Shown: in pieces, positions 17,965 to 26,745 of the stretch | How the letters are laid out: every line of letters begins with the position of its first letter | Numbering within the stretch: position 1 is the stretch's first letter | Assembly: GCA_016709675.1 (NCBI GenBank) | Contig: JADJMH010000009.1 | Location: 1 to 64,000 of the forward strand | Direction of reading: 5' to 3' | Source: Candidatus Accumulibacter proximus | Lineage (GTDB): Bacteria; Pseudomonadota; Gammaproteobacteria; Burkholderiales; Rhodocyclaceae | DNA: 64,000 nt | Translations under genes and position numbers: made by a program | The notes under the pieces: generated by a model | Told to the model about the DNA's origin: nothing | What the model saw: the letters and a program-made list of their open reading frames with translations, nothing else | Databases searched by the model: none

Positions 17965-19836
17965 ATGCATCCAAACCAACAGCGCGCCGCTGCCGCCGCG
18001 ACGCTTTCCTTGACTGTCACTGCCTTGTTCTCGACTTCGCTTTTCGCCGCCGATCAGCAGCTCGATCCGATTGTCGTCACCGCGACCCGCCAGGCAACCC
18101 GGACCAATGAGTTGACCAGTGACGTGTCGGTCATCTCGCGCGAAGAAATTGACCAGGCCGGGGCATCGACCCTGGCGCAACTACTGGCGCGCCAACCGGG
18201 AATACAGTACGTCGCCAACGGTGGTGAGGGGACCAACAGCGGTGTGTTCATCCGTGGTGCGAACACCAACCAGTCGATCGTGCTGATCGATGGTCAGCGC
18301 ATCGGTTCTGCGACCACTGGCAGCGCGGCCCTGTCGCGGATTCCGCTGAACCAGATCGAGCGCATTGAAATCCTGCGTGGTCCGGCCTCGTCGCTTTACG
18401 GTGCCGACGCCATTGGCGGCGTGATCCAGATCTTCACCCGGCGCGGCGAGGGGCCAGCAAGGGTCAACGCCAGTACCGGCTATGGCTCCTTCAATACCAG
18501 CGACACCACCATCGGCGTGTCGGGCGGCAGCGATCTGGTGTCGTACGCCGTACAGGCAGGCTACCTCAACACGGATGGCTTCAGCGCAATCCGCAACAAG
18601 CGGAGCATCTTCTATAACTCGGATCGGGACGGTTATTACAACAAGAATTTGAGTGCCAACTTCGCTGTACGGCCGGCACAGGGTCAGGACGTCGGCGTCA
18701 ATCTGCTGGCCAGCAAAGGCAGCAACCAGTACGACGGCAACGACTTCAGTGCCATGGGTGCGGCGAAGAACTACAACAGCGACCAGACGGTCGGTTCGTA
18801 CTCGATCTATTCACGCAATCGTCTGCATCAGGCATGGACCAGTACCTTGCGCCTCGGCCGCAGTACCGATCAGGTAAAGGACTACGCCGGGAGTTTCCGC
18901 GACAGCACCTTCCGAACCGACATGGACCTGTTGTCCTGGCAGAACGACATCCGGCTGCCGGTTGGCGAAGCGCTTCTCGCCGCCGAATACAACAAGCAAA
19001 GGGTGTCAGGGTCGACCGAGTACTCGGTTAGCGAGCGGACGATTCGCTCGCTGCTCGCGGGCTGGAATGCCAGTATCGATCAGCACCGACTACAGCTGAA
19101 TCTGCGGCGTGATGACAACTCGCAGTTCGGCGGCGAAACCACAGGATCGGCTGCGTATGGCTATCAATTCACCCCGGAATGGCGGGCGCATGTCTCGTAT
19201 GGAACGGCGTTCCGTGCCCCGACTTTCAACGAGCTGTACTTTCCGGCCAGCGGCTTTTTCGCTGGTGGCAATCCCGATCTGAAACCGGAGACGGCCAAAA
19301 ACACCGAGGTCGGTGTCAACTGGGAAAAGGCCGGTCATCGCTTTTCTGCGGTGGTCTACAACAATGAGCTCTCCGACCTGATCGAATACCGACCGCCGAC
19401 CTTCGCCCCGGTCAACGTCAGCGAGGCACTGCTGCGCGGCGCCACTTTCACCTACGACGGACGCTTCTCTGACTGGGGCCTGGGGGTTGCGGTCGATTTC
19501 CTGGATCCGCGTAACGAGGAGAACGGGCCAAACAAGGGCAATCGCCTGGCGCGTCGCGCCGAGCAGCAGTTGAGCAGCTACCTCACGCGCACCCTGGGCA
19601 ACTGGGAGTTCCGGGGAGAGTGGAAGCTGGTTGGCGATCGTTACGACGATCCGGCCAACCGTATCCGCATGGGTGGCTATGGCCTGGTCAACCTCTACGC
19701 CGACTACCGTTTCGAGCGCGACTGGGCGTTGTTCGTCCGCGCCAACAACATCTTCGACAAGGACTACGAGACGGCCAATGACTACGCCACCGCAGGGGCG
19801 AACGTCTTTGTCGGTATTCGCTACGCACCGAGGTAG
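17965..19836 (+). CDS. btuB: TonB-dependent vitamin B12 receptor BtuB
   Basis: A 623-residue outer-membrane beta-barrel that takes up corrinoids using TonB energy. Residues 1-29 are a signal peptide (cleavage near FAAD), followed by the TonB box DPIVVTATR at 34-42, a plug domain (LAQLLARQPGIQYV, VLIDGQRIG, IEILRGPASSLYGADAIGGV) and the 22-strand barrel ending in a C-terminal aromatic-rich VFVGIRYAPR. The annotated start uses ATG 17965 with GGGAG 9 nt upstream; a longer open frame extends into the riboswitch and is rejected. Followed by btuC and btuD. The riboswitch and neighbours identify the substrate as cobalamin. Confidence 0.93.
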   Translation: MHPNQQRAAAAATLSLTVTALFSTSLFAADQQLDPIVVTATRQATRTNELTSDVSVISREEIDQAGASTLAQLLARQPGIQYVANGGEGTNSGVFIRGANTNQSIVLIDGQRIGSATTGSAALSRIPLNQIERIEILRGPASSLYGADAIGGVIQIFTRRGEGPARVNASTGYGSFNTSDTTIGVSGGSDLVSYAVQAGYLNTDGFSAIRNKRSIFYNSDRDGYYNKNLSANFAVRPAQGQDVGVNLLASKGSNQYDGNDFSAMGAAKNYNSDQTVGSYSIYSRNRLHQAWTSTLRLGRSTDQVKDYAGSFRDSTFRTDMDLLSWQNDIRLPVGEALLAAEYNKQRVSGSTEYSVSERTIRSLLAGWNASIDQHRLQLNLRRDDNSQFGGETTGSAAYGYQFTPEWRAHVSYGTAFRAPTFNELYFPASGFFAGGNPDLKPETAKNTEVGVNWEKAGHRFSAVVYNNELSDLIEYRPPTFAPVNVSEALLRGATFTYDGRFSDWGLGVAVDFLDPRNEENGPNKGNRLARRAEQQLSSYLTRTLGNWEFRGEWKLVGDRYDDPANRIRMGGYGLVNLYADYRFERDWALFVRANNIFDKDYETANDYATAGANVFVGIRYAPR

Positions 19837-19847
19837 GACGCCGCCGC

Positions 19848-20837
19848 ATGCCCACCCGTCGCCGTGCCCTGCTGATTCTCGCCGCCCTGGCCGGGCTGTC
19901 GCAGCTGAGCATCGCGCTGGCGTTGATGGTGGGCAGCATTCCGATCACTCCAGCAGAAGTACTGGCGTCGCTTCTTGGCGACGCCAGCGGCGTGACCGAT
20001 GACGTCGTCCGCAGCCTGCGCTTGCCGCGGGCGCTGACCGGATTTGCCTGCGGTGGCTTGTTGGCGCTGGCCGGTGCGCTACTGCAAGTGCTGCTGCGCA
20101 ATCCGCTTGCCGACCCCTACGTCCTCGGCATCTCGGGTGGCGCCGGCATCGGCGCGCTGCTGGCGATCGTTCTTGGTTTTGGCGTCGCCGGCATCAATGG
20201 TCTGGCCTTCGTCGGTGCGCTCGGCGCGATGCTGCTGGTTTTCGGACTGGCGCACGGCGAGGGTGGCTGGACGCAGTCGCGGTTGCTGCTGACCGGCGTC
20301 ATCGTCGCCGCCGGTTGTGGCGCAGTCGTCACGCTGATGCTGGCAATCGCTCCCGAGGAGCGGTTGCGCGGCATGCTGTTCTGGCTGATGGGCGACCTGT
20401 CGCAGACCGGTGACCCGCAGCTTGTGCTGATCCTGCTGGTGGTGGCTTTGCTGACGACGCTGCCATTTGCTCGTGAACTCAATCTGCTGGCGCGTGGTGC
20501 CGACATTGCGCAGGCGCTGGGCGTTGCAGTGGGCCCCTTGCGCCGTGGTGTCTACGTCATGGCGTCGCTGGCGACTGCCGCTGCGGTCACCCATGCCGGC
20601 GCAATCGGCTTCATTGGACTGATCGTGCCACATCTCGTGCGGCTCGCTGCCGGCAATGATCAGCGCCTGCTGCTGCCCGCCTCGGTCCTCGCCGGCGGCA
20701 GCCTGCTGGTGATCGCCGACACCCTCGCGCGGAGCGTGCTTGCGCCGCAGCAATTACCGGTGGGTGTCCTCACGGCACTGATCGGCGTCCCGGTTTTCCT
20801 TTTCCTGCTCAGCCGGGCGGCACCCGACCGGCATTGA
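19848..20837 (+). CDS. btuC: Cobalamin ABC transporter permease (FecCD family)
   Basis: A 329-residue inner-membrane permease with about ten hydrophobic helices. Family landmarks include the RLPRALTGFACGGLLALAGA segment, NPLADPYVLGISGGAG, and GFIGLIVPHLVRL, which contacts the ATPase. It starts 11 nt after the btuB stop and ends 1 nt before btuD, so the three genes are one operon. FecCD permeases also serve iron-siderophores; B12 is assigned from the riboswitch and BtuB. Confidence 0.9.
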   Translation: MPTRRRALLILAALAGLSQLSIALALMVGSIPITPAEVLASLLGDASGVTDDVVRSLRLPRALTGFACGGLLALAGALLQVLLRNPLADPYVLGISGGAGIGALLAIVLGFGVAGINGLAFVGALGAMLLVFGLAHGEGGWTQSRLLLTGVIVAAGCGAVVTLMLAIAPEERLRGMLFWLMGDLSQTGDPQLVLILLVVALLTTLPFARELNLLARGADIAQALGVAVGPLRRGVYVMASLATAAAVTHAGAIGFIGLIVPHLVRLAAGNDQRLLLPASVLAGGSLLVIADTLARSVLAPQQLPVGVLTALIGVPVFLFLLSRAAPDRH

Positions 20838-20838
20838 A

Positions 20839-21618
20839 ATGACTCACCCCACACCTCTCCTGAGCACCCGCGGTCTCGACGTGGGCCTGGCTGGCCGCAC
20901 TTTCTGTCGTCATCTGACACTGACCGTGCAGCAGGGCGAGTGCCTCGCCATCCTTGGCCGAAACGGTGCCGGCAAGTCAACCCTGTTGTCCGTGCTGGCC
21001 GGTCTGCGGCAGCCGGACGCCGGCGAGGTGCTGATCAATGGGGCGAGCTACGGCAGCCTGGGCGCCCGCGCCAGCGCCCTTGCTCGCGGCTGGTTGCCGC
21101 AGAGCCGAAGCGAGGCCTTTTCTTCAACCGTGCTTGAAACAGCGCTGGTCGGACGTCACCCGCATCTTGCGCGCTGGGATTGGGAATCAGAGAATGATGC
21201 GCGCATCGCCCGCCAGGCCCTGGCGGCGGTCGGCCTCGCCGAACTCGCTCAGCGCGACGTTCAGACGCTGTCAGGCGGCGAGCGGCAGCGTTTGTCGATC
21301 GCTACGCTGCTCGCTCAGGCGCCGCGACTCTACCTGCTCGACGAACCACTGGCGCACCTCGACCTGAATCACCAGATTGCCACGCTCGAACTTTTTTCAG
21401 TTCTCGCCCGTGAGCGGGAGATCGCCTGTGTGATGGTCATGCACGAGCCCGGTCTGGCAGTTCGCTTCTGCAGCCACGCATTGCTCTTGTTCGGTGACGG
21501 TTCAACCCAGCAGGGTGGCTGCGACGAGGTAATCAGCAGTGAGTCGCTGAGCAGGCTTTACGGCTATCCGTTGCGCGAGGTGGGCGGCAAGGGGCAGCGC
21601 TGGTTCATGCCGGCGTAG
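20839..21618 (+). CDS. btuD: Cobalamin ABC transporter ATP-binding protein
   Basis: A 259-residue ATPase with Walker A GRNGAGKST at 40-48, signature LSGGERQR at about 144-151, Walker B LYLLDEP, and a switch histidine in VMVMHEP. It would pair with the BtuC permease as a dimer. No periplasmic binding protein (btuF) follows; the 115 nt downstream are empty and the next gene is on the opposite strand, so BtuF must be encoded elsewhere. Confidence 0.9.
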   Translation: MTHPTPLLSTRGLDVGLAGRTFCRHLTLTVQQGECLAILGRNGAGKSTLLSVLAGLRQPDAGEVLINGASYGSLGARASALARGWLPQSRSEAFSSTVLETALVGRHPHLARWDWESENDARIARQALAAVGLAELAQRDVQTLSGGERQRLSIATLLAQAPRLYLLDEPLAHLDLNHQIATLELFSVLAREREIACVMVMHEPGLAVRFCSHALLLFGDGSTQQGGCDEVISSESLSRLYGYPLREVGGKGQRWFMPA

Positions 21619-21733
21619 CAAGCCAGTTGTCTGTTGCGAACACGACCGTACGCGGTTGCGACGCGTCGGCGGAAATGAGCAGCAGCATCCTTGCGCCGGT
21701 GCGGTCCGCAGCGAGCTGCCGATCAGATTGCCA

Positions 21734-22165
21734 TCAGTCTCGATTCGGTGCCGGGGCAGAAGCCGCCTGAACACTTGGCACATAGTCGAAGTCAGAAACC
21801 AGGATGTGGTGGTAAAACCAGCCGTTGATCAGGTACTTGACCTCCTCGGCAATCTCGTCGAGCGTCATTTGCTTGGCGTTCTCAAGCAGTTCGAAAAGCA
21901 TGCGGCGAAATTCCCCGTGCAGTCGCCGATGCGCCGCGAGGCCAGGGTAGTCGCACGATGCCATCAACTCCTCCTCTTCCCGGAAATGCACCTTGACGTA
22001 TTCGGTGAGCATCGCCAGCGATTTCAACACCCGGATCTGGTCACCGTCACCTCTGAAAGTGGCGGCAAGGTCGAACAACTGCCGATGCTGCTCGTCGATC
22101 ATCGGCAGCCCGACCTCGATCTTTGATGACCACTCAGCCAATTCAAATTCCATCTGTTGCTCCAT
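21734..22165 (-). CDS. Bacteriohemerythrin
   Basis: A 143-residue single-domain hemerythrin with a non-heme di-iron O2-binding site. Ligands are visible as H27 (DEQHRQLF), H60 and E64 (HFREEEELM), H79 and H83 (HRRLHGEF) and H120 with D125 (HHILVSDFDY). The length and the absence of any signal domain indicate an O2 carrier or sensor in the cytoplasm, useful for a microaerophilic lifestyle. It sits 27 nt downstream of the ABC-F gene on the same strand. Confidence 0.92.
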   Translation of the reverse strand: MEQQMEFELAEWSSKIEVGLPMIDEQHRQLFDLAATFRGDGDQIRVLKSLAMLTEYVKVHFREEEELMASCDYPGLAAHRRLHGEFRRMLFELLENAKQMTLDEIAEEVKYLINGWFYHHILVSDFDYVPSVQAASAPAPNRD

Positions 22166-22192
22166 CTGCTGTAAAGGAACTGCCCGACAGAC

Positions 22193-24142
22193 TCACGACT
22201 GCAGCGGTCGTGTTACCGCATCCATCTGTTCGGAAAGCGTCAGCCACCTGTCTTCAAGAGCAGACAGTTCAGCCGCGATCTGGTTCAGTCGCCGACCCAC
22301 ACTGGCCAGCTCCTGTGCAGCGATTGTGGTCGCCAAACGGGCTTCCAGCGAGTGCTGTTCTGCCTGCAGTTCGAGCAGGGTCCTTTCGACCTGTCCCTGG
22401 TCACGCTGCAGTGCCTTCAGCTGGCCAGGAGGCCTTCGGGCCCTGTCGTCTGGCGGAGGGGCCTGCATGACGGGCTGCTTCGCCCGTTTCACGGACTCTC
22501 TGAGGCTTTCACGGCTGCGTCTTGCCTCTTCCAGCAGGTAGCGCTGGTAGTCGTCGAGGTCGCCAGCAAAGTCTTCCAGCCCACCGCGAGTGACGAGCCA
22601 GAACTCGTCGCACACCGAACGCAGCAACGAACGATCGTGGCTGACGAGCATCACCGTTCCTTCGAATTCGTTGAGGGCCATGGCCAGCGCTTCACGTGTG
22701 GCAAGGTCCAGGTGGTTGGTCGGCTCGTCAAGCAGCAACAGGTTGGGGCGCTGCCAGACGATCATGCACAGTACCAGGCGTGCCTTCTCGCCACCACTCA
22801 TCGTGCCAACCGTCTGCTTGACCATCTCGCCACTGAAATTGAAGGTGCCGAGGAAGCTGCGCAGGTCCTGCTCGCGTTCGCTTTGTCCGCCGGCCGGGCT
22901 TTCCTTCGCCAGTCGTACCATGTGCTGCAGAGGGGTTTCGTGCGGCCGCAGGACGTCCAGTTCCTGCTGGGCGAAGTAGCCGATATTGAGCCCCTTCCCC
23001 TCGCTGACGGTGCCGCTGATGCAGGTCAGAACGCGGGCGATGGTCTTGACCAGCGTTGATTTGCCCTGTCCGTTGGCGCCGAGGATGCCGATGCGCTGGC
23101 CAGCCAGGACCGATCGGTTGACCTCGCGGACAATCACGGTTGGCGGGGTGCCGGCCGGGGCATCGACCGCCGGTGGGTAGCCGAAGCAGGCACCCGCCAT
23201 GACCAGCATCGGGTTGGGCAGGTTGGCCGGTTCCTTGAACTCGAAAGTGAAGTCAGCGCTGGTCAGCGCGGGCGCCAGGCGCTCCATCCGCTCAAGCGCC
23301 TTGACCCGGCTTTGCGCCTGTCTGGCTTTGGTTGCCTTGGCCTTGAAGCGGGTGATGAAGCTTTGCAGATGGGCGATCTTGTCCTGTTGTTTGAGGTAAG
23401 CGCTCTGTTGCAGGTCGATCTGCTGAGCGCGGGTTTCTTCAAAGGTGCTGTAGTTGCCGCCGTAACGCGTCAGCTTGCCATTCTCGATGTGAAGGGTGGC
23501 GGTGGTCACTGCATCAAGAAACTCGCGGTCGTGACTGATCACGACCATCGTGCCTTCGTAGCGCTTCAACCACGTTTCCAGCCAGACCAGCGCATCGAGA
23601 TCGAGGTGGTTGGTCGGTTCGTCGAGCAGCAGGAGATCCGACGGACACATCAATGCTCTTGCCAGTTGCAAGCGCATTCGCCAGCCGCCGGAGAAGCTGT
23701 CGACTGGATGGTTCAATTCGGTCGTCTTGAAACCGAGACCAAGGATCAGCGCCTGGGCGCGGGCCTGGGCATCGTGTGCGCCGGCGTCGTGCAAGGCCAT
23801 GTAGGCGTGGGCCAGGCGTTCGCCATCGCCGTTGGCTTCGGCCAGATCCACTTCCGCCTGGGCGGCGAGCAGCGCGCTGTCGCCTTCGATCACGAAGTCG
23901 GTGGCACTCTGGCTGGTTGACGGCATCTCCTGGACGACCTGCGCCAGTCGCCATTGTGCGGGGCGCGCGAACTCACCGGCGTCTTCGTGCAGGCTGCCAT
24001 CGAGCAGCCCGAACAAGGTGGTCTTTCCGGCGCCGTTGCGACCGACCAGTCCGATTCGCTCGCCAGGGTTGACGGTCACTGACGTGTTGTCCAGCACGGT
24101 CCTGGTGCCGCGGCGCAGGGTGACGCTCTTGAGGGTGATCAT
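22193..24142 (-). CDS. ABC-F family ATPase (YheS-like)
   Basis: A 649-residue protein with two ATP-binding domains and no membrane segment. First domain: Walker A GRNGAGKTT, signature FSGGWRMRLQLA, LLLLDEPTNHLD. Second domain: GANGQGKST, MSGGEKARL, LLLLDEPTNHLD. Both LDEPTNHLD motifs are the ABC-F hallmark. The two domains are joined by a charged linker (about residues 240-300), and a C-terminal coiled-coil extension follows residue ~560. The domain layout resembles YheS, a ribosome-associated translation factor that resolves stalling on difficult nascent chains. An antibiotic-resistance role is not suggested by the sequence. Confidence 0.88.
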   Translation of the reverse strand: MITLKSVTLRRGTRTVLDNTSVTVNPGERIGLVGRNGAGKTTLFGLLDGSLHEDAGEFARPAQWRLAQVVQEMPSTSQSATDFVIEGDSALLAAQAEVDLAEANGDGERLAHAYMALHDAGAHDAQARAQALILGLGFKTTELNHPVDSFSGGWRMRLQLARALMCPSDLLLLDEPTNHLDLDALVWLETWLKRYEGTMVVISHDREFLDAVTTATLHIENGKLTRYGGNYSTFEETRAQQIDLQQSAYLKQQDKIAHLQSFITRFKAKATKARQAQSRVKALERMERLAPALTSADFTFEFKEPANLPNPMLVMAGACFGYPPAVDAPAGTPPTVIVREVNRSVLAGQRIGILGANGQGKSTLVKTIARVLTCISGTVSEGKGLNIGYFAQQELDVLRPHETPLQHMVRLAKESPAGGQSEREQDLRSFLGTFNFSGEMVKQTVGTMSGGEKARLVLCMIVWQRPNLLLLDEPTNHLDLATREALAMALNEFEGTVMLVSHDRSLLRSVCDEFWLVTRGGLEDFAGDLDDYQRYLLEEARRSRESLRESVKRAKQPVMQAPPPDDRARRPPGQLKALQRDQGQVERTLLELQAEQHSLEARLATTIAAQELASVGRRLNQIAAELSALEDRWLTLSEQMDAVTRPLQS

Positions 24143-24224
24143 GCCGGTGACACTCCGCTCGATTGTCCGCCAGCCGCCGGGCAGCAGCGCGCTGTCGGCC
24201 GATGCGAAGCAGCTCTGAGGAATC

Positions 24225-25097
24225 TCACCGGAAAATCACGGTCTTGTTCGCGTGTACCAACACACGGTCTTCGAGGTGATAACGCAGCCCCCGCGCGAGG
24301 ACCGCCTTTTCGATGTCCTTGCCGTAGCGGACCATGTCGTCGACCGAGTCGGAATGATCGATGCGAATGACGTCCTGCTCGATGATTGGCCCCTGATCGA
24401 GGTCTTTGGTGACGTAGTGGCAGGTGGCACCGATCAGCTTGACGCCGCGCTGGTAGGCCTGATGGTAGGGCCTGGCGCCAACGAAGCTGGGCAGAAAGGA
24501 GTGATGGATATTGATCATCTGCCCGGGGTAGCGATCACACAACTCGGGCGGAAGAATCTGCATGTAGCGCGCGAGGACCATCGTGTCGCCCTTGACTTCA
24601 TCGTAGATGCGACTGATTTCGGCGTAGGCAGCCTGCTTGTTGTCCGGGTTCACCGGCACGTGGTGGTAGGGGATGCCGTGCCATTCGACGAAGGCCTTGA
24701 AGGCGTCGTGATTAGAAATGATGCACGGAATCTCGATATCCAGTTCCTTTGCTTGCCAGCGGGACAGCAGGTCGTAGAGACAATGCTCCTGTTGGCTGAC
24801 CATGATCACGACGCGGCGCTTTACCGCCGAGTCGCTGATCTTCCAGTTCATCGACAGATCTTCGGCGAGTGGACGGAAGCGCTCGCGAAACTCGGCCAGG
24901 TGAAACGGCAGCGAATCGGCCTTCACCTCCATGCGCATGAAATAGCGACTGTCCTGCTCGCCGCTGCCGTCGTCAGCGTGATAACTTGATTCGAGGATCC
25001 AGCCGCGATGCTGGGCAATGAAGCCGGAGACACGTGCGATGATGCCGATCTGGTCTGGGCAGGACCCCGACAAGGTGTAGAAACGCCTTGCTTGCAT
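24225..25097 (-). CDS. purU: Formyltetrahydrofolate deformylase
   Basis: A 290-residue enzyme that hydrolyses 10-formyl-THF to THF and formate, balancing one-carbon pools and supplying formate to PurT. An N-terminal ACT domain (residues 5-85, starting FYTLSGSCPDQIGIIARVSG) is followed by a formyltransferase-fold domain with the catalytic N196, H198 (NIHHSFLPSF) and D234 (DLDQGPII). ATG 25095-25097 lies 6 nt after the thrH stop, so the two genes form an operon. Confidence 0.93.
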   Translation of the reverse strand: MQARRFYTLSGSCPDQIGIIARVSGFIAQHRGWILESSYHADDGSGEQDSRYFMRMEVKADSLPFHLAEFRERFRPLAEDLSMNWKISDSAVKRRVVIMVSQQEHCLYDLLSRWQAKELDIEIPCIISNHDAFKAFVEWHGIPYHHVPVNPDNKQAAYAEISRIYDEVKGDTMVLARYMQILPPELCDRYPGQMINIHHSFLPSFVGARPYHQAYQRGVKLIGATCHYVTKDLDQGPIIEQDVIRIDHSDSVDDMVRYGKDIEKAVLARGLRYHLEDRVLVHANKTVIFR

Positions 25098-25103
25098 CGC
25101 GCG

Positions 25104-25730
25104 CTAACCTTCCCTGGCGGGCGTGCAGGCGAGAAAAGCCTTGTCGATCTCGGTGCGCAGTTCAGTGTAGGACTGCGTCACCGGAAACTGCGGGAATTCC
25201 CGGATCACCTTCTCGGGTGGGTGGAAAAGGATGCCGGCATGCGCCTCGCGAAGCATCGCCGTATCGTTGTAAGAATCGCCCGCGGCGACCACCGTGAACC
25301 TGAGCTCCCTGAGGCGGCGCACGGCCTCGCGCTTCTGGTCGGGCATGCGCAGGTGGTAGCGCACCAGCATCCCGTCGGCGCCGGCTTCGAGGCTGTGGCA
25401 GAACAGCGTCGGCCAGCCGAGCTGGCGCATGAGCGGGTGCGCGAACTCGTAAAAGGTATCGGACAGGATGATCAACTGATACTTCTCGCGCAGGCCATCG
25501 ACGAAGGCGCGTGCGCCATCGAGCGGTCCCATTGCAGCGATCACCTGCTGGATATCCGGCAGCCCGAGCCCGTGCTCGGCAAGGATGGCAAGGCGATAGT
25601 TCATCAGCTTGTCGTAATCCGGCTCGTCACGGGTTGTGCGGCGAAGCTCCGGAATGCCGGTGCGCGTGGCGAACTCGATCCAGATTTCGGGGACGAGGAC
25701 GCCTTCGAGGTCGAGACAGACGATTTGCAC
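25104..25730 (-). CDS. thrH: Phosphoserine phosphatase / homoserine phosphotransferase ThrH
   Basis: A 208-residue HAD-superfamily protein. The catalytic motif is LDLEGV, with D7 as nucleophile and E9 in place of the second aspartate, which distinguishes ThrH from SerB. Further motifs are ILSDTFYEF (motif II) and AAGDSYNDTAML (motif IV). ThrH hydrolyses phosphoserine and can pass the phosphate to homoserine, linking serine and threonine synthesis. The start codon is GTG at 25728-25730 with GGGAG upstream. It is the first gene of the thrH-purU unit, joining serine metabolism and one-carbon metabolism. Confidence 0.92.
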   Translation of the reverse strand: MQIVCLDLEGVLVPEIWIEFATRTGIPELRRTTRDEPDYDKLMNYRLAILAEHGLGLPDIQQVIAAMGPLDGARAFVDGLREKYQLIILSDTFYEFAHPLMRQLGWPTLFCHSLEAGADGMLVRYHLRMPDQKREAVRRLRELRFTVVAAGDSYNDTAMLREAHAGILFHPPEKVIREFPQFPVTQSYTELRTEIDKAFLACTPAREG

Positions 25731-26085
25731 GGCAAGCTCCCAAGGGATGGTTTTCTGGCGGAAGGCAGGATTCTACCAAATCCTCTACCAAATCCTCGCA
25801 GCGAGGGCCGTCATCCGGCCGCACTACCGGTCACCCCGCTGTCAGGCGATCGCTCGGATCTCGCCCTGCCCGATCCGCCAGTATCGATCGCCGGCTCCTG
25901 CCGCAAGCTTTGCCTGCAGCAGAGCCCGGCGTAGGGTAGGGTGCTTGCTGCAGGGATTTCATGCCTGCCGTCGTTGGCGTGTAGAATCCAGTATGGCCAG
26001 GGTCCCGGCAGGACAGACCGTCGCTGCCTCGGTGGCGAGGTTCGACTTTCGGTATCCGACTCCCCTTTCCCGTCAGCACCAGACA
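25731..26085. other. Intergenic region between thrH and the two-component system
   Basis: About 355 nt between divergent genes. It contains a perfect tandem 12-mer (CTACCAAATCCT twice, 25773-25796) close to thrH and a TAGAAT -10-like hexamer near 25982, about 100 nt upstream of the response regulator. No coding sequence is convincing; a longer open frame leading into the regulator gene has no domain content. Confidence 0.5.
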
Positions 26086-26745
26086 ATGCGTGTGTTACTC
26101 GTCGAAGACGACCCGATGATCGGCAAGAGCGTTCAGCAGGGCCTGCGGCAGAATGGCTACACGGTCGACTGGGTGCGTGATGGTCAGGCTGGCGAACTCG
26201 CTCTGGCAACCACCGATTATGAGATGCTGCTGCTCGACCTCGGCCTGCCAGGCAAGTCTGGGTTGGAAGTGTTGGCCAGACTGCGCCGTCTCGCCAACCG
26301 CATCCCGGTGTTGGTGATCACCGCCCGCGATTCGGTTGCTGACCGGATCAAGGGGCTCGACACCGGGGCAGACGATTACCTTGTGAAACCCTTTGACCTT
26401 GATGAACTGTCGGCACGTATGCGGGCCGTGCTGCGCCGTCACGCCGGCCGCGCCGACCCGGTAATCACGCTTGGCGACCTGCGCATGAATCCGGCAACCC
26501 ATGAGCTGACGCAGAACGGCCTGCCGGTGCAGCTCTCGGCGCGTGAGTTTGCCCTGCTGCGGGCGTTGCTCGAACAGCCGGGGACGCCACTGTCTCGGGC
26601 GAAACTCGAGGAGCGGCTATACGGCTGGGGCGAGGAAGTGGAAAGCAACGCCGTCGAGGTGTATATCCATTCCCTGCGGCGAAAGCTTGGTCCCGAGCGG
26701 ATCAGGAACATCCGGGGCGTTGGCTATCTGGTGCCGCGCGTTTGA
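26086..26745 (+). CDS. OmpR/PhoB-family response regulator (QseB/PmrA-like)
   Basis: A 219-residue two-domain regulator. The receiver has the acidic pocket E7-D8-D9, phospho-acceptor D51 (LLLDLGLPG), T79 and K101 (VKPFDL). The C-terminal winged helix runs from about 125 (ITLGDLRMNPATHEL) to GVGYLVPRV. Length and motifs match the QseB/PmrA/TctD subgroup. ATG 26086 is used, as upstream in-frame codons belong to non-coding sequence. Its stop overlaps the kinase start (TGATG), so the pair is translationally coupled. A possible target box lies at 11965-11981. Confidence 0.9.
   Translation: MRVLLVEDDPMIGKSVQQGLRQNGYTVDWVRDGQAGELALATTDYEMLLLDLGLPGKSGLEVLARLRRLANRIPVLVITARDSVADRIKGLDTGADDYLVKPFDLDELSARMRAVLRRHAGRADPVITLGDLRMNPATHELTQNGLPVQLSAREFALLRALLEQPGTPLSRAKLEERLYGWGEEVESNAVEVYIHSLRRKLGPERIRNIRGVGYLVPRV

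Noticed and set aside
25771..25797. Tandem 12-mer (CTACCAAATCCT) as a regulatory array or attachment site
   Set aside because: Only two copies, no integrase or tRNA nearby; probably a simple duplication.
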